64,000 nucleotides of DNA from Salinibacter sp. 10B (GCF_002954405.1 NZ_MQWC01000004.1:1599799-1663798); one strand, 5' to 3'. Numbered from the stretch's first letter, positions 1 to 10,089 are shown. The notes: generated by a model from the letters alone, not told the origin. Program-made: numbers and translations.

Positions 1-230
1 CGGCCGGCTTGGATCCGTACGGCGGGCCCGTCACGGAGACTGCCGTGTTCGACGAGTTGCTGTACAACCGCCGGTACTCGCTCTTTATCGAGGGGCACCG
101 GTGGATCGACGTGCGGCGATTCGACCTCCTGGACACGCTCCCCCGCGACATGGTGAACCCCGACAACCCGACCCCCAGCACCATCTTTGCGCAGGTGCCC
201 ATCCCGCTCGACGAGACCCCAGAGAATTGA
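1..230 (+). CDS. SusD/RagB-family outer-membrane lipoprotein, C-terminal end only
   Basis: Only the last 75 or so codons lie in the window; the frame is open to the left edge. The segment NRRYSLFIEGHRWIDVRRF matches the conserved C-terminal stretch of SusD/RagB proteins, where a helix with a basic N-terminus is followed by an E/GHRW(F/I)D(V/L)RR motif. SusD-like lipoproteins cap a SusC-type TonB-dependent barrel and help capture glycans or peptides at the cell surface. The partner susC is expected just upstream, outside the window. The family call rests on this one motif plus its terminal position, so substrate cannot be inferred. Confidence 0.8.
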   Translation, partial: AGLDPYGGPVTETAVFDELLYNRRYSLFIEGHRWIDVRRFDLLDTLPRDMVNPDNPTPSTIFAQVPIPLDETPEN

Positions 231-368
231 CGAGCAGAAGGGAGGAGGTCATTGGATGACACAGAGGCTCCCTCTCCATAAACTTACCGGATGACAGCGC
301 TGATTACGGACCCTAGATATGATTGTCTTCCCGATCGGGACTGGTCGGGAGATTTGAGACTTGCGTTG

Positions 369-399
369 AGAGCCCCGTGGGCACACGACGGGGCTCTTT
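369..399 (+). terminator. Rho-independent terminator-like hairpin
   Basis: GAGCCCCGT (370-378) pairs perfectly with ACGGGGCTC (388-396) around a 9-nt loop, with an extra A-T pair (369/397), followed by a short T run (397-399). It lies between the SusD-like stop codon and the phosphatase start, which suits termination of the upstream operon. Confidence 0.6.
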
Positions 400-457
400 G
401 CGTTAGGGGGACGGATTCGAATTCGTGCCGACTCTCAATCCGATCCTGTTGCGTTCT

Positions 458-1000
458 ATGTCTGAGTCTTCCCCCATCCGCATCCAGTTCGTGTGCCTCG
501 GCAACATCTGCCGGAGCCCCCTCGCCAAAGCCGTATTCCGCGACAAGGTGGAAAAGCACGGCCTCTCGGAGCACTTTGAAATTGTGTCGTCTGGCACAAG
601 CAACTACCACATTGGCGATCCGGCCGATCGTCGGATGCGGAAAACCGCGAAGCGCAACGGGCACTCGCTCGACGATCATAGCGCCTCGCAGTTTCAGGCC
701 GAGGACCTGGAGCAGTTCGATCACATCTTTGTGATGGACAAGAGCAACCTGAACGACGTGCTCCACCTCGACGAAAACGATGAGTACGGCGCGAAGGTGC
801 GTCTCTTCCGTGAGTTCGACCCCGAGCCCGGCGATTATCAGGTGCCGGACCCGTACCACGGCGGACGAGAAGGCTTCGAAAACGTCTACGACATCGTGAA
901 CCGCACGTCGGATGCCATTCTGCACCGATTGGTGGAAGAGCACGGACTCGCAGACCATCTGGACGAGGTAGAGAACAAGGGCGCGGGTGAGCGGGAGTAG
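458..1000 (+). CDS. Low-molecular-weight protein-tyrosine phosphatase
   Basis: About 180 residues, the usual size for this family being 150-180. The P-loop CLGNICRS near the N-terminus supplies the nucleophile Cys13 and Arg19 of the C(X)5R signature, and DPY at residues 131-133 supplies the general acid Asp131. The enzyme removes phosphate from protein tyrosines in the cytoplasm; in bacteria it often opposes tyrosine kinases that control polysaccharide export, but no such kinase is visible here. ATG 458 was chosen because it leaves the normal short N-terminus before the P-loop; an in-frame GTG at 425 would add eleven unsupported residues. Followed 68 bp later by the fructosamine kinase-family gene on the same strand. 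Confidence 0.92.
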   Translation: MSESSPIRIQFVCLGNICRSPLAKAVFRDKVEKHGLSEHFEIVSSGTSNYHIGDPADRRMRKTAKRNGHSLDDHSASQFQAEDLEQFDHIFVMDKSNLNDVLHLDENDEYGAKVRLFREFDPEPGDYQVPDPYHGGREGFENVYDIVNRTSDAILHRLVEEHGLADHLDEVENKGAGERE

Positions 1001-1068
1001 GACCAAACACATCCCCCAACACTCGTTCCTCCTCCACGCCTACCCCCCATTCGTCCACGCTCAAACAG

Positions 1069-1941
1069 ATGATTCCTGATTCGCTGCGCGAGACCTTGGA
1101 AACCCATCTTGACGTGACGATTGATAGTGTCGCGGCAGTGGGAGGCGGCTGCATTGCCAATGCCTGCCGGGTCGAAACTGACGGTGCGCCCTTTTTTCTA
1201 AAATACGGCGACGAAGAGGTAGCGCGCACCTTCCCGGGTGAGGCGGCGGGCCTGGAGGCACTCGCGGCCGCCGACAGTCCACTGACCGTCCCGTCCATCC
1301 GTGAAACTGCCCCGCCCACGGACGACCGCCCCGGCTTTCTCGTGATGGAGTGGATCAATTCCGGACGCAGAGGCCGTCGGTTCTGGGAGCGGTTTGGGGA
1401 AGGACTGGCCGCACTACACCGTCACGCTGCCGAGGCGTACGGCTTCGACGATGACAACTTCATCGGCCAGTCGCCGCAACCGAACGAGTGGATGGACGAG
1501 TGGCCAGCCTTTTTCCGATCGCAGCGGCTGGAGCCGCAGGTGCAAATGGCCCGGGAGCGCGGCCGGTGGCAGTCCTCGTGGAATCGTCCGCTGGAGACCC
1601 TGTATCGGCGCCTGCCCGAGCTTCTGCCGGAAACCCCCGACGCCTCGGTCCTCCACGGCGATTTGTGGAAGGGCAACTTCATGGTGACGGCGGTGGGCGA
1701 GCCTGCGATTATCGATCCGGCCACGTACTATGGCCACCGAGAAGCGGACCTCGCCATGACGGAGCTCTTTGGGGGCTTCCAAGATCGCTTCTACGACGCC
1801 TACCGCTCGGCCTGGGCTCTGGACCCCGGCTACGAGACGCGTCGCGACATCTACAACCTGTACCACCTGCTCAACCATCTCAACCTCTTCGGCGCAGGCT
1901 ACGCGAACTCTGTGCAGCGGACGCTCAACGCAGTGGTCTAG
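1069..1941 (+). CDS. Fructosamine kinase family protein
   Basis: A 290-residue protein with the fructosamine kinase / aminoglycoside phosphotransferase-like fold. Visible landmarks are an N-terminal nucleotide-binding lobe with GGGCIANACRV, the FLVMEWI hinge, the catalytic HGDLWKGN motif (Asp198) and the metal-binding DPATYYGHREADLAM segment (Asp216) typical of FN3K homologues. Family members phosphorylate ketosamines formed by protein glycation so that the adduct falls off. It sits directly after a low-molecular-weight tyrosine phosphatase gene; the same order is common in bacteria (established association, recalled rather than checked). The two may be co-transcribed. Confidence 0.92.
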   Translation: MIPDSLRETLETHLDVTIDSVAAVGGGCIANACRVETDGAPFFLKYGDEEVARTFPGEAAGLEALAAADSPLTVPSIRETAPPTDDRPGFLVMEWINSGRRGRRFWERFGEGLAALHRHAAEAYGFDDDNFIGQSPQPNEWMDEWPAFFRSQRLEPQVQMARERGRWQSSWNRPLETLYRRLPELLPETPDASVLHGDLWKGNFMVTAVGEPAIIDPATYYGHREADLAMTELFGGFQDRFYDAYRSAWALDPGYETRRDIYNLYHLLNHLNLFGAGYANSVQRTLNAVV

Positions 1942-2218
1942 CGCCTTCGTGCTATTGGCCCTCCTTCCGTTTCCCTTTCTTCTCCATGGTCAATTAGCGG
2001 GAGCAGCAATAGCTCAATCTCGCCCAGGAGCTTTCGACCGGAAAATCGTCTCGAAATTGCCCTTGGATATGAGCGAGCCGGTCGTTACCCTATTATCAAT
2101 CTTGATGGGAGCTTCGACAGATATTCCTGCGTGAGCAACGAGCCGCGCTTCGCCGACAGGCCGACGCTCCACGGTCCTTTCCACGATCGGGATCCTCCAA
2201 ACTGACCGCCCCCGTTCG

Positions 2219-3817
2219 ATGCGCTCCCTGCTTGCTCCCCTCCTCTTACTGGCCCTTCTGCTTCCGCTTTCGTCGCCTCGTGCCCAGGTAGTGTCGACGG
2301 CCAACGGACGGGTGGAAGGCACTCCCGTATCCGACGGGGTGCACGCCTTCAAAGGCATTCCCTATGCCAAGCCCCCGATCGGGGAGCGTCGCTGGCGCCC
2401 CCCCCAACCGGTCGAATCGTGGAGCGGGGTGCGCTCGGCCACCCGCTTCGGCCCCCGCTGCATGCAGACCCGTCCCTACGGCGATATGATTTTCCGAAGC
2501 GCGGGCATGAGTGAAGACTGCCTTTACCTGAACGTATGGACCCCGGCCGATGCCCCCACAGGATCGTTGCCGGTGCTGGTCTACTTTTACGGCGGCGGGT
2601 TCATCGCGGGCGACGGCTCGGAGCCTCGCTATGATGGAGCGAGCATGGCCCGGGAAGACATTGTCGTGGTGACGCTCAACTACCGTCTCGGCGTGTTCGG
2701 CTTCATGGCCCATCCAGCCCTTACTGCCGAGTCGCCAGAACAGGCCTCCGGCAACTACGGGCTGCTGGACCAGGCACAGGCCCTCCGCTGGGTGCAAAAC
2801 AACATTGCGGCCTTCGGGGGCGACCCCGATCGGGTAACGATTGGAGGAGAATCGGCCGGATCAATGTCGGTGAGCGGCCACCTCGCATCGCCCCTGTCAA
2901 CGGGACGATTTGCACGAGCCATCGGGGAAAGCGGGGCCCTGCTGGGCGCTCTTTCCCCCTCCTCACTCGCCGACGCGGAGGAAAAAGGCAGCCGATTTGC
3001 CGATCAGGTGGGGGCCGATTCCCTTGCCGAGTTGCGTGCCCTGTCGTCGTCACGACTATTAGAACATGCGGCCAAACCCACTGCGCCCCGGTTTGGCGTT
3101 ACAGTGGACGGCCACTTTCTCTCAATGCCCCCCTCAGAAGTGTACGCCGAAAAAGAACAGGCACGCGTCCCCCTCCTCGTCGGATGGAATTCGAAGGAAA
3201 GCGACTACCGTGCCATCATTGGCAACGACCCGCCCACTCCCACAGTCTACAAATCGGCGGTCCGAGATTTGTACGGGGACCGGGCCGACCGGGCACTTGA
3301 GCTCTATGCGGCCAACACCTGGACCGAAGTCCTCCAGGCTGGGACCGACCTTGCCAGTGACCGGTTCATGGGGTACCCTACCTGGAAGTGGAGCGATCGT
3401 CATCGCCGGACCGGTCCCCCGGTGTACCGCTACTTCTACACCCACCCTCGCCCGCCAATGAAACCGGGCAAGGGAAATAACGTCCCGGGCCTCGCCGGCA
3501 CAAATGAAAACGCCGGACGCATCACGCCGCCGCGCGGCGCCGTTCATGCTGCGGAAATTGAGTATGCCCTCGGCACCCTCGACACGAACGACATCTACGC
3601 CTGGACGCCGACGGACCGAACAGTGTCCAGGTACATGAAGAGCTACTTTGCCAACTTTATCAAGACCGGCGACCCAAATGGCGAGGCCCTTCCCGCCTGG
3701 CCGATGGCCGGTTCCGATGAGCAGGCAATGGTCATGCGGCTGAACGCAACGCCGGAGGCCGTGCCGGCTCGTCACCCCGACCGCTATCAGTTTCTGGATG
3801 CGGTCGCGTCGGAGTAA
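2219..3817 (+). CDS. Secreted type-B carboxylesterase
   Basis: A 532-residue carboxylesterase/lipase family (alpha/beta hydrolase) protein. Residues 1-23 are a hydrophobic signal peptide ending in SPRAQ. Family marks include the oxyanion-hole segment [10 protein letters not shown], the [12 protein letters not shown] signature and the nucleophile elbow GGESAGSM with Ser212. The catalytic His is most likely in [16 protein letters not shown] near residue 444. It hydrolyses carboxylic esters; the natural substrate is unknown. The ATG at 2219 is the first start that yields a clean signal peptide. It stands alone on this strand, 277 bp after the kinase gene, so probably has its own promoter. Confidence 0.92.
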   Translation: MRSLLAPLLLLALLLPLSSPRAQVVSTANGRVEGTPVSDGVHAFKGIPYAKPPIGERRWRPPQPVESWSGVRSATRFGPRCMQTRPYGDMIFRSAGMSEDCLYLNVWTPADAPTGSLPVLVYFYGGGFIAGDGSEPRYDGASMAREDIVVVTLNYRLGVFGFMAHPALTAESPEQASGNYGLLDQAQALRWVQNNIAAFGGDPDRVTIGGESAGSMSVSGHLASPLSTGRFARAIGESGALLGALSPSSLADAEEKGSRFADQVGADSLAELRALSSSRLLEHAAKPTAPRFGVTVDGHFLSMPPSEVYAEKEQARVPLLVGWNSKESDYRAIIGNDPPTPTVYKSAVRDLYGDRADRALELYAANTWTEVLQAGTDLASDRFMGYPTWKWSDRHRRTGPPVYRYFYTHPRPPMKPGKGNNVPGLAGTNENAGRITPPRGAVHAAEIEYALGTLDTNDIYAWTPTDRTVSRYMKSYFANFIKTGDPNGEALPAWPMAGSDEQAMVMRLNATPEAVPARHPDRYQFLDAVASE

Positions 3818-3882
3818 TTGCCACCAGAGCCGCCGTACGCCGACGCCAAAAAAAGAAGCGGTTCGACTTTCTTTCGATTACT

Positions 3883-3896
3883 TGAAAGCGCTTGCA
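3883..3896 (+). promoter_or_regulatory. LacI-family operator-like palindrome
   Basis: TGAAAGCGCTTGCA is a 14-bp inverted repeat centred on CG with two mismatches, the classic shape of LacI/GalR-family operators. It ends 16 bp before the ATG at 3913 of the Gfo/Idh/MocA gene, a position suited to repression. No LacI-type gene lies in the window, so the regulator must be encoded elsewhere. Confidence 0.5.
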
Positions 3897-3912
3897 CAAA
3901 CCTCTAACCCTT

Positions 3913-5304
3913 ATGTCTGATAACACACTCTCTCGACGTTCTTTTCTCAGCAAAACGGCCGCGGCCGGTGCAGCGGCGTTCACCGCCCCCCTGGTGGTTC
4001 CCCGTCACGTGTTGGGCGGCCCCGACCACCAGGCCCCCAGCGACACCCTGAACATTGCCGGCATTGGTGTCGGTGGGGTGGGCGAAAGCAACATTGACAA
4101 CGTGGCGGAGACCGAGAACATTGTGGCCTTTGCCGACGCCGACCACGGCTATGCGTCCGAGGTCTTCGACAAGTATCCCGACGCCGCCACCTATTACGAC
4201 TACCGGCGGATGTTCGATGAGATGGGGAATGAAATCGACGGCGTCATCATCGCCACGCCGGACCACACGCACGCCAAGATTACGGCCGACGCCATGAAGC
4301 GCGGCCTTCACGTCTACACCCAGAAGCCCCTGACGTGGTCGGTGGGCGAGGCGCGCTACCTGCGGCAGCTGGCCCAGGAAACTGACGTGGTCACACAAAT
4401 GGGAAACCAGGGCCACTCCAGCGACGATGCGCGCCTGATCAACGAGTACGTGCGGAGCGGAGCGATCGGGGAGGTCGAGAAGGTGCACGTCTGGACCAAC
4501 CGACCGATTTGGCCGCAGGGCATTGAGATGCCTGAGGAAGTGCAGCGTGTCCCCGACCAGTTGAACTGGGACCTCTTTCTCGGTCCGGCCCATGAGGAGC
4601 CGTACCACGAGGACTTCCATCCCTTCAGTTGGCGGGGCTGGGTAGACTGGGGAACCGGGGCCCTCGGCGACATGGGCGCCCACCTGGTGGACCACCCTTT
4701 CTGGGCGCTGGAGCTAGGTGCCCCGACCTCCGTCCAGACGCGTTCCACGGCCTTCAACGGCGAGAGCTGGCCCCAATCGACGATGACGCACTACAACTTC
4801 CCCGCTCGGGGCGACAACCCGCCGGTGAAGATGATCTGGTACGACGGGGGCCTCATGCCGGAGCGTCCCGACGTCATCCCCGAAGACGTATCGCTCAACC
4901 CGGCCGGCGGTGCGCTCCTCGTCGGCAGTGAGGGCTACCTCATGCACGAAACCTACGGCAGCAATCCTCAGATCTTTCCGGAGGAAAAAGCAGAGGAGCT
5001 GGACACACCGCCCCAAATGTTCGATCGCATTCAGGGAGAAAACCACGAGCTGAACTGGGCCCGCGCAATCAAGGGGCAGGAAGAGGCCACCTCCCACTTT
5101 GAGTATGCGACCCAGCTGACGGAAACGATGCTTCTGGGCGTCGTGTCTCTCCGTGCCGACAATAAAAAGATCCAGTGGGACGGAGATGCGGGACGGGTTA
5201 CCAACGACGAAGCGGCCAATCAGTACCTGGCCCGGCAAAATCCGAGAGAGCCGTGGGCAATCCCCGAAGTGCAGAACGCCGTCGGGGCAACGGCACAGCA
5301 GTAA
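3913..5304 (+). CDS. Tat-exported Gfo/Idh/MocA-family oxidoreductase
   Basis: A 463-residue protein beginning with a twin-arginine signal (SRRSFLSKTAAAGAAAF), so it is probably folded with its NAD(P) cofactor before export. The Rossmann motif GIGVGGVGESN and the catalytic-lysine segment YTQKPLTWS identify the Gfo/Idh/MocA family, enzymes that oxidise or isomerise sugars and cyclitols. The C-terminal half resembles the secreted members common in Planctomycetes and Bacteroidota. ATG 3913 is preferred over an in-frame TTG at 3892 because the latter overlaps the operator-like palindrome and would bury the Tat motif. Regulation by a sugar-responsive LacI-type repressor is suggested by that site. 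Confidence 0.9.
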   Translation: MSDNTLSRRSFLSKTAAAGAAAFTAPLVVPRHVLGGPDHQAPSDTLNIAGIGVGGVGESNIDNVAETENIVAFADADHGYASEVFDKYPDAATYYDYRRMFDEMGNEIDGVIIATPDHTHAKITADAMKRGLHVYTQKPLTWSVGEARYLRQLAQETDVVTQMGNQGHSSDDARLINEYVRSGAIGEVEKVHVWTNRPIWPQGIEMPEEVQRVPDQLNWDLFLGPAHEEPYHEDFHPFSWRGWVDWGTGALGDMGAHLVDHPFWALELGAPTSVQTRSTAFNGESWPQSTMTHYNFPARGDNPPVKMIWYDGGLMPERPDVIPEDVSLNPAGGALLVGSEGYLMHETYGSNPQIFPEEKAEELDTPPQMFDRIQGENHELNWARAIKGQEEATSHFEYATQLTETMLLGVVSLRADNKKIQWDGDAGRVTNDEAANQYLARQNPREPWAIPEVQNAVGATAQQ

Positions 5305-5388
5305 CGCTGTCCGCATGCTCAGGACGGTCACCACGGAGGGGAACGCTTCCCTCTCCTCGGCACTGTCCACTCACGCAAGCACCGGTAC

Positions 5389-5436
5389 AACGGGCCCCTC
5401 GACCGAGGCCAAACGGCATCGGACGGGGGGCCCGTT
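5389..5436. terminator. Possible bidirectional terminator between convergent genes
   Basis: AACGGGCCCC (5389-5398) pairs perfectly with GGGGCCCGTT (5427-5436) around a 28-nt loop, in the 200-bp gap between the convergent Gfo oxidoreductase and DUF4249 genes. The long loop and lack of a T tract make this tentative. Confidence 0.35.
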
Positions 5437-5504
5437 ATACTGGACGGGAGGGACAATCTCGACAAAGCGTCGTCTCCAGGGCGTCCCGCGCCTCGCCCAG
5501 CCTC

Positions 5505-6416
5505 TCAATAGAGATCGGCCGGATCGGTCCAGCCCGCCCTCTCCAGCACCTCAACCGAGGGCGTCCACCGTTTCTTGAGCCGATACCCAGCCCCTACGAA
5601 ACCGAATCCATCCGTCACGTTCGACATGGTGCCGGGTTCGACCAGCACCTCAGGATCGAATGCTCCCCCAGGAGGATTCCAGGCGTCGTTCACAACCTCG
5701 AGACGGAGAGTCATATTCCGCATGACGATTCCAACCGTCGGATTCCAGAGGTCGGCATTCACGAGCCGCTCTCGGAGCGTTCGGTAGTCTTCAGTCAAAT
5801 CAATGGGCACCACCCACTCCCCGTCGGTCCGCTCTGGAATGCCACTGTACGACACGCGCAGGCGTGCTGTGGGGGATGCAGACCCCGCCACGTTGTCCTG
5901 CCGGTCATACTGTACGTAGTACTCCACCTCTACGTTGATGAGGCGCGGCACAGCCTGGGTAACGTGCACGGGCACAATCACGGGCAACGTCTCCGCCTGC
6001 GGCTCATGAAGGGCAAGCGCCGAATTTTCGGGCACCGGCACTTCCACCTGAGCGGTGCGCTCGCCCTCCCCCGCGACCTCCACCCGATAGGTGTGTTCGT
6101 ACTCGATGGGCGTCCGGCTCCAGTACACGTGCGCATACCGCCCGTCGTCTTCCTGAATCAGCGAATCGTGCCAGGTCGCGCGCCGGCCGCGGGTCAGGTC
6201 GGTCGACGTCACCGTCACGGCCAGCGAGTCCGGAGCTGTGGGCTCCAATCGGTCTTCAATGGGATAGACGCGTACCCACTGTGTATCCGCTCGCGGCTGG
6301 AGCACGCCATAGAGAGAAAAGGCTTTGTCGGTGCCCACGATCGGATCCACCGTGGCTTCACAGCCGATGAGCAGGGCCATCCCGGCACACAAAAGTCCAA
6401 AGTAAACGGAGCGCAT
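5505..6416 (-). CDS. DUF4249-type lipoprotein paired with a TonB receptor
   Basis: A 303-residue predicted outer-membrane lipoprotein: the N-terminus has a short hydrophobic stretch ending in the lipobox LIGC (Cys19). The body contains a beta-rich segment with FSLYGVLQPRADTQWVRVYP, HTYRVEVA and a conserved tyrosine-rich middle, resembling DUF4249 proteins. These are found in Bacteroidota next to TonB-dependent receptors and are thought to act as surface partners, roughly as SusD does for SusC. Here the gene starts only 12 bp after the receptor stop codon, so the two form an operon. Ligand unknown. The family assignment is from overall pattern and context rather than a single diagnostic motif. 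Confidence 0.7.
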   Translation of the reverse strand: MRSVYFGLLCAGMALLIGCEATVDPIVGTDKAFSLYGVLQPRADTQWVRVYPIEDRLEPTAPDSLAVTVTSTDLTRGRRATWHDSLIQEDDGRYAHVYWSRTPIEYEHTYRVEVAGEGERTAQVEVPVPENSALALHEPQAETLPVIVPVHVTQAVPRLINVEVEYYVQYDRQDNVAGSASPTARLRVSYSGIPERTDGEWVVPIDLTEDYRTLRERLVNADLWNPTVGIVMRNMTLRLEVVNDAWNPPGGAFDPEVLVEPGTMSNVTDGFGFVGAGYRLKKRWTPSVEVLERAGWTDPADLY

Positions 6417-6428
6417 GAGGAACCTCCT

Positions 6429-8789
6429 CTATTTGTACCGGAGCGCAATCCCTAGGGAGGGCGTAAACGGAAGCTGATCGACCCGCTTGAGCGTGAAGGT
6501 GTCCAGGTAGAAAATATTGCGTCGGTGATACGCGTTCACCACAGAGGCCTGAACGGCGAGCTCCACGTCGGTTCCCAGTGCAATGCTCTGCTCGGCAGAC
6601 ACATCGAGACGGTGGTACGAAGGCAACACCCCTCCGAACGGCTCCCCGTAAATGATGCGACGAGTCCCGGGCACGTCCTTCACGTCCCGGACCTGGGTGA
6701 CTGGCGCAAATCCATCGAAGCCCACAATCCGGCTGTACGGCCGTCCACTGGCAAACTGCCATCGCGCACTCGCCTCGAATCCTCCTACCTCAACATTCAG
6801 GAGTACGCTCAACTGATGGCGACGGTCGTGCGGGGGGCGAAAGCGGAGGTCCTCGGTTCCGTACCAAAGTTCGATCTCGTCCTGGCGCGCATCATACGTT
6901 GTATTGGCGTAGCCGTATCCCAAGTATCCATAAAGGGGCCCCCACTCTCCCTCAAGGCGCACGTCGGCCCCAAACGAACGGCCCTCGGCCGGCTGCAAGC
7001 GCGTGGTAAAGCGGGGGAAAGCCGTCCATTCCGCAATGAAGAGATCCGAGAGCCGCTTATAGTATCCTTCGAGCGAAAGCTCCAGTCCCCGAATCAGCCC
7101 CACGTGATACCCGATCACTCCGTGAACAGCCCGGGGCGTACGTCCCCTTCGCACATCGTCTCGCGGCAGCCCGCTGTGTTTGGGAATATTGGTCCACGCA
7201 GTGAACACACTCGCGGCGTCTCGTCGATCGCTCAGTCCTACCGCCTCCTGGTAGTACACCCCAGTCGCGGCACTCACCCGGTGCCGCCCCTTCTCCCAGC
7301 GCCCGCGCAGGCGCGGCGCCAGAAACGGGTTAAACCGACTCTTCAGAAACTGCAGTCGAAGCCCCGGCTCAACTCGAAATGCGCCGAGCATGATCGTCGG
7401 CTCTACGTACATCACGATGTGGTCGAGCGTCGTGCGCTCATCCCGAAAGGCATCCTGATACAACCCGTCGAGCTCGTGGGAGAACCGAGAAAAACTGCCC
7501 TCAAACCCAGCCTGAATCGACAGCTGCTCCCCCGGAAATCGAGCGTCGAAGGCCATGCGCGTGGTCCGAACCCGTGAACTGCGGATCGGTGCCCCAGACG
7601 GCCCCAACTCCGTTCGAAGGCCCGAGACCGACAGGTGCGCGTCCGTCACGACGGGGAGGGTGGACGGAACGGCGAGATATCGTGCTCCAATCCCCCAGTT
7701 ATGCCATCGCACTTCCCCGAACGGTTGGGCCTGAATCGTCTCCTCCGGAAGCCTGCCGACGGCGGACGCAGACCGTATCGTTCCTCGATCATAGGTCCGA
7801 ACGGCACTCAGCGACAGGCGACTATTATCGGCGAGATCGGCGTGCACCTTCCCGAACGCATCGCCAAACTGAAAGGGAAGCTCGTCCCCAATCAAGGGAC
7901 CTGCCCACTGTTCCACCCGAGACTGCCGTACAGACACGAGCCCCGAGATCTGATCGGTTCCAAGTGGCCCCTCCAGACGGGCCTCTCCAATAAAAGGTGA
8001 TACGCTGACCCGGCTCGCAAAGTGACGCTTGTTGCCCGTTCGGGTCGACACGTCAATCACCGACGAGAGGCGTCGTCCATATTTCGCGCCGAAGCCCCCT
8101 GCAAACAGGTCTGCATGATCGATGATATCCGACGGGAAGGCAGAGTAAAACCCGAGTAGATGGAAGGGCTGGTAAATCACCATGCCGTCCAGAAGCACCA
8201 TGTTCTGCGACGGTTCCCCCCCGCGGATAAAGAGCTGCCCCCCTCGGTCGGCCAGCGTGACAACCCCCGGAAGCACCGTTAGGTACGACGACAGATCTCC
8301 ACTGACGTCCGGCGTCGGGATCCGCTCCACCTCGACCGGATCAATCCGCTCATGTCCGGCCTCCACATCCGTCATATCACCCCGCTCCTCTTCAACGACG
8401 ATCTCTTCCAGAGGAGATTCCCCGGCTCGAATCGACACGTTCACCGTCTGCTGCCGTCCGGACGCGAGCCTCAACGTATCGACATATGAGACGTACCCGA
8501 CGAACGAAACCTGCAGTTCATAGCGCCCCGGGCGGATGCCCTTCAAGAGGTAGACCCCGTCCTCGTCGGTAGCCCCGCCGTACGACACCGTCGAGTCTGC
8601 AACGCGCTGGAGAAGAACGTTGGCCCCCGTAAGGGGCTGCCCATCACTGGAGTCCGTGACGAATCCGCTGATAGCCGCTCGGCCCTGGGCCTGCGCCATT
8701 CCATTCCCCCAAAACAGAAGAAGCGGAAGCAGGAGCCCCCACAAAAGACGAGCCGTTCGGGACCGGAAGACGACTGCGACGAACGCCAT
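6429..8789 (-). CDS. TonB-dependent outer-membrane receptor with carboxypeptidase-like N-terminal domain
   Basis: About 786 residues. After an N-terminal signal peptide (ending near MAQAQG) comes a CarboxypepD_reg-like beta-sandwich (ISGFVTDSSDGQPLTGANV to YELQVSFVGYVSY), then a plug domain with LPGVVTLADRGGQLFIRGGEPSQN split over the GG-loop region, then a beta-barrel ending in the aromatic-rich strand PSLGIALRYK. It imports a ligand using TonB energy. ATG 8789 was chosen because it gives a compact signal peptide; an upstream non-ATG start at 8840 would add 17 polar residues. The DUF4249 gene follows 12 bp downstream and is its likely partner. Confidence 0.92.
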   Translation of the reverse strand: MAFVAVVFRSRTARLLWGLLLPLLLFWGNGMAQAQGRAAISGFVTDSSDGQPLTGANVLLQRVADSTVSYGGATDEDGVYLLKGIRPGRYELQVSFVGYVSYVDTLRLASGRQQTVNVSIRAGESPLEEIVVEEERGDMTDVEAGHERIDPVEVERIPTPDVSGDLSSYLTVLPGVVTLADRGGQLFIRGGEPSQNMVLLDGMVIYQPFHLLGFYSAFPSDIIDHADLFAGGFGAKYGRRLSSVIDVSTRTGNKRHFASRVSVSPFIGEARLEGPLGTDQISGLVSVRQSRVEQWAGPLIGDELPFQFGDAFGKVHADLADNSRLSLSAVRTYDRGTIRSASAVGRLPEETIQAQPFGEVRWHNWGIGARYLAVPSTLPVVTDAHLSVSGLRTELGPSGAPIRSSRVRTTRMAFDARFPGEQLSIQAGFEGSFSRFSHELDGLYQDAFRDERTTLDHIVMYVEPTIMLGAFRVEPGLRLQFLKSRFNPFLAPRLRGRWEKGRHRVSAATGVYYQEAVGLSDRRDAASVFTAWTNIPKHSGLPRDDVRRGRTPRAVHGVIGYHVGLIRGLELSLEGYYKRLSDLFIAEWTAFPRFTTRLQPAEGRSFGADVRLEGEWGPLYGYLGYGYANTTYDARQDEIELWYGTEDLRFRPPHDRRHQLSVLLNVEVGGFEASARWQFASGRPYSRIVGFDGFAPVTQVRDVKDVPGTRRIIYGEPFGGVLPSYHRLDVSAEQSIALGTDVELAVQASVVNAYHRRNIFYLDTFTLKRVDQLPFTPSLGIALRYK

Positions 8790-8882
8790 GGGACATTGGG
8801 TATCAGTTCCCGCAAGTGAGTGTGTACGCCCCAAAGGCAACAGACGAGGTGAAGGAATTCGTAGGATCGTGGAGAATCCCGT

Positions 8883-10019
8883 CTATTCGCCTTGCAACCG
8901 CACCGTTTCTCCCGTTCGTGCCGAGCGACGAGCAGCCTCCAAAATTTTGGTCACGATCATGTTGTTCTCGAGGGATGAAAGCCCCTTTGGCTCCACCTCT
9001 CCCCGAACCACGTTGCGCAGGTACGGCACCGCTGCTTCGTAAAACGACGGCTGCGCCTCAAGCGTCACGTCCCGCTCCTCGGCCTCTCCGATCCGCACAC
9101 GCATCTGGGTCGGAGTATCGGCGTGAATGTAGCCGTTCCGTCCATAAATCGACATGTCCTTGCGACTGTAGGGCCAATTCCACGAGGCCTGGATCACCCC
9201 CTGGCCCCCGGGATAGGTCAACAGGATGGTCGCAATGTCGTCCACCTTCTGGTACACGGGATCCGACTTCACCTGCTGCGTGACAGCCGTTACCGTTTGG
9301 GGACGTCGTCCCTCCATGAGCCATGTGAGCAAGTTCGCTCCATAGCAGCCAAAGTCCATGAGGGCCCCGCCCCCATTCAGGGTCGGATCGGTCAGCCAGT
9401 TCAGAAAGGTCGGCCCCACCCCGATCTCTTTGGGCCCGCGGTGCCCATCGCGCACGACGATCTTTCGCAGGGTCCCAAGCTCGCCGTTCTCTCGGGCAAG
9501 AGCGTGGGCACGATGGGTGCTCGGATACCAGGTCGTTTCGTAGTTCACCAGTACGTGGACGTCATTCGCCTGCGCCGCCTGTTGGATCGCACGAGCGTGC
9601 TCCATTCCCACGGCCAGCGGCTTTTCGACCATCACGTGCACCCCTCGGCGGGCCGCTTCCTCTACGACGCGGCGGTGATCGAAGGTATTGGTAAACACCA
9701 CCACGGCATCCGGACGTGCCTCCGCAAGCATCGTCGTGAGGCTGCCATACAGGCGTTCCGCACCAAGATCATACTGTTCAGCAACCTGCCGCCGCAACGC
9801 CGTATCCGATTCGGCAAGCCCAACCACCTGCACTCCCTCATAGGGTCTCGCCTGCAAAAACCCGTGGACGTGACCGTGCACCATGCCCACGACCCCCAAA
9901 CGCAGGGTCTCCTTCGGAGCGTCCGTCCCCGGCTCCGAAAGCGGCTGGGCCGGAAGTGCGTAGCTTCCTCCTCCAAGCCCCACAAGCACAAGGAGTACGA
10001 TCCGTATGAGTACTCGCAT
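8883..10019 (-). CDS. Secreted Gfo/Idh/MocA-family oxidoreductase
   Basis: About 378 residues, with an N-terminal hydrophobic export signal (MRVLIRIVLLVLVGLGGGSY) rather than the Tat signal of the other family member in this window. The Rossmann motif LGVVGMVHGHVHGF and the catalytic VEKPLAVG mark the Gfo/Idh/MocA family. The LNGGGALMDFGCYGANLL segment is typical of the second domain. It lies 70 bp downstream of the CRTAC1/UnbV gene on the same strand and probably belongs to the same operon, acting on a product of that locus. How a Sec-exported enzyme would hold NAD(P) is not clear; cofactor loss or a changed role is possible. Confidence 0.85.
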   Translation of the reverse strand: MRVLIRIVLLVLVGLGGGSYALPAQPLSEPGTDAPKETLRLGVVGMVHGHVHGFLQARPYEGVQVVGLAESDTALRRQVAEQYDLGAERLYGSLTTMLAEARPDAVVVFTNTFDHRRVVEEAARRGVHVMVEKPLAVGMEHARAIQQAAQANDVHVLVNYETTWYPSTHRAHALARENGELGTLRKIVVRDGHRGPKEIGVGPTFLNWLTDPTLNGGGALMDFGCYGANLLTWLMEGRRPQTVTAVTQQVKSDPVYQKVDDIATILLTYPGGQGVIQASWNWPYSRKDMSIYGRNGYIHADTPTQMRVRIGEAEERDVTLEAQPSFYEAAVPYLRNVVRGEVEPKGLSSLENNMIVTKILEAARRSARTGETVRLQGE

Positions 10020-10089
10020 ACCACTATCCCGTCGATGACTGTCATGCCGACGCCTCCCCCCTCTCTCCTTTTCAATTGCTTGCCCTTCA

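Noticed and set aside
5175..6455. A 426-codon frame opposite the DUF4249 gene
   Set aside because: The reverse strand has a lipoprotein signal and is coupled to the TonB receptor, so this is the shadow.
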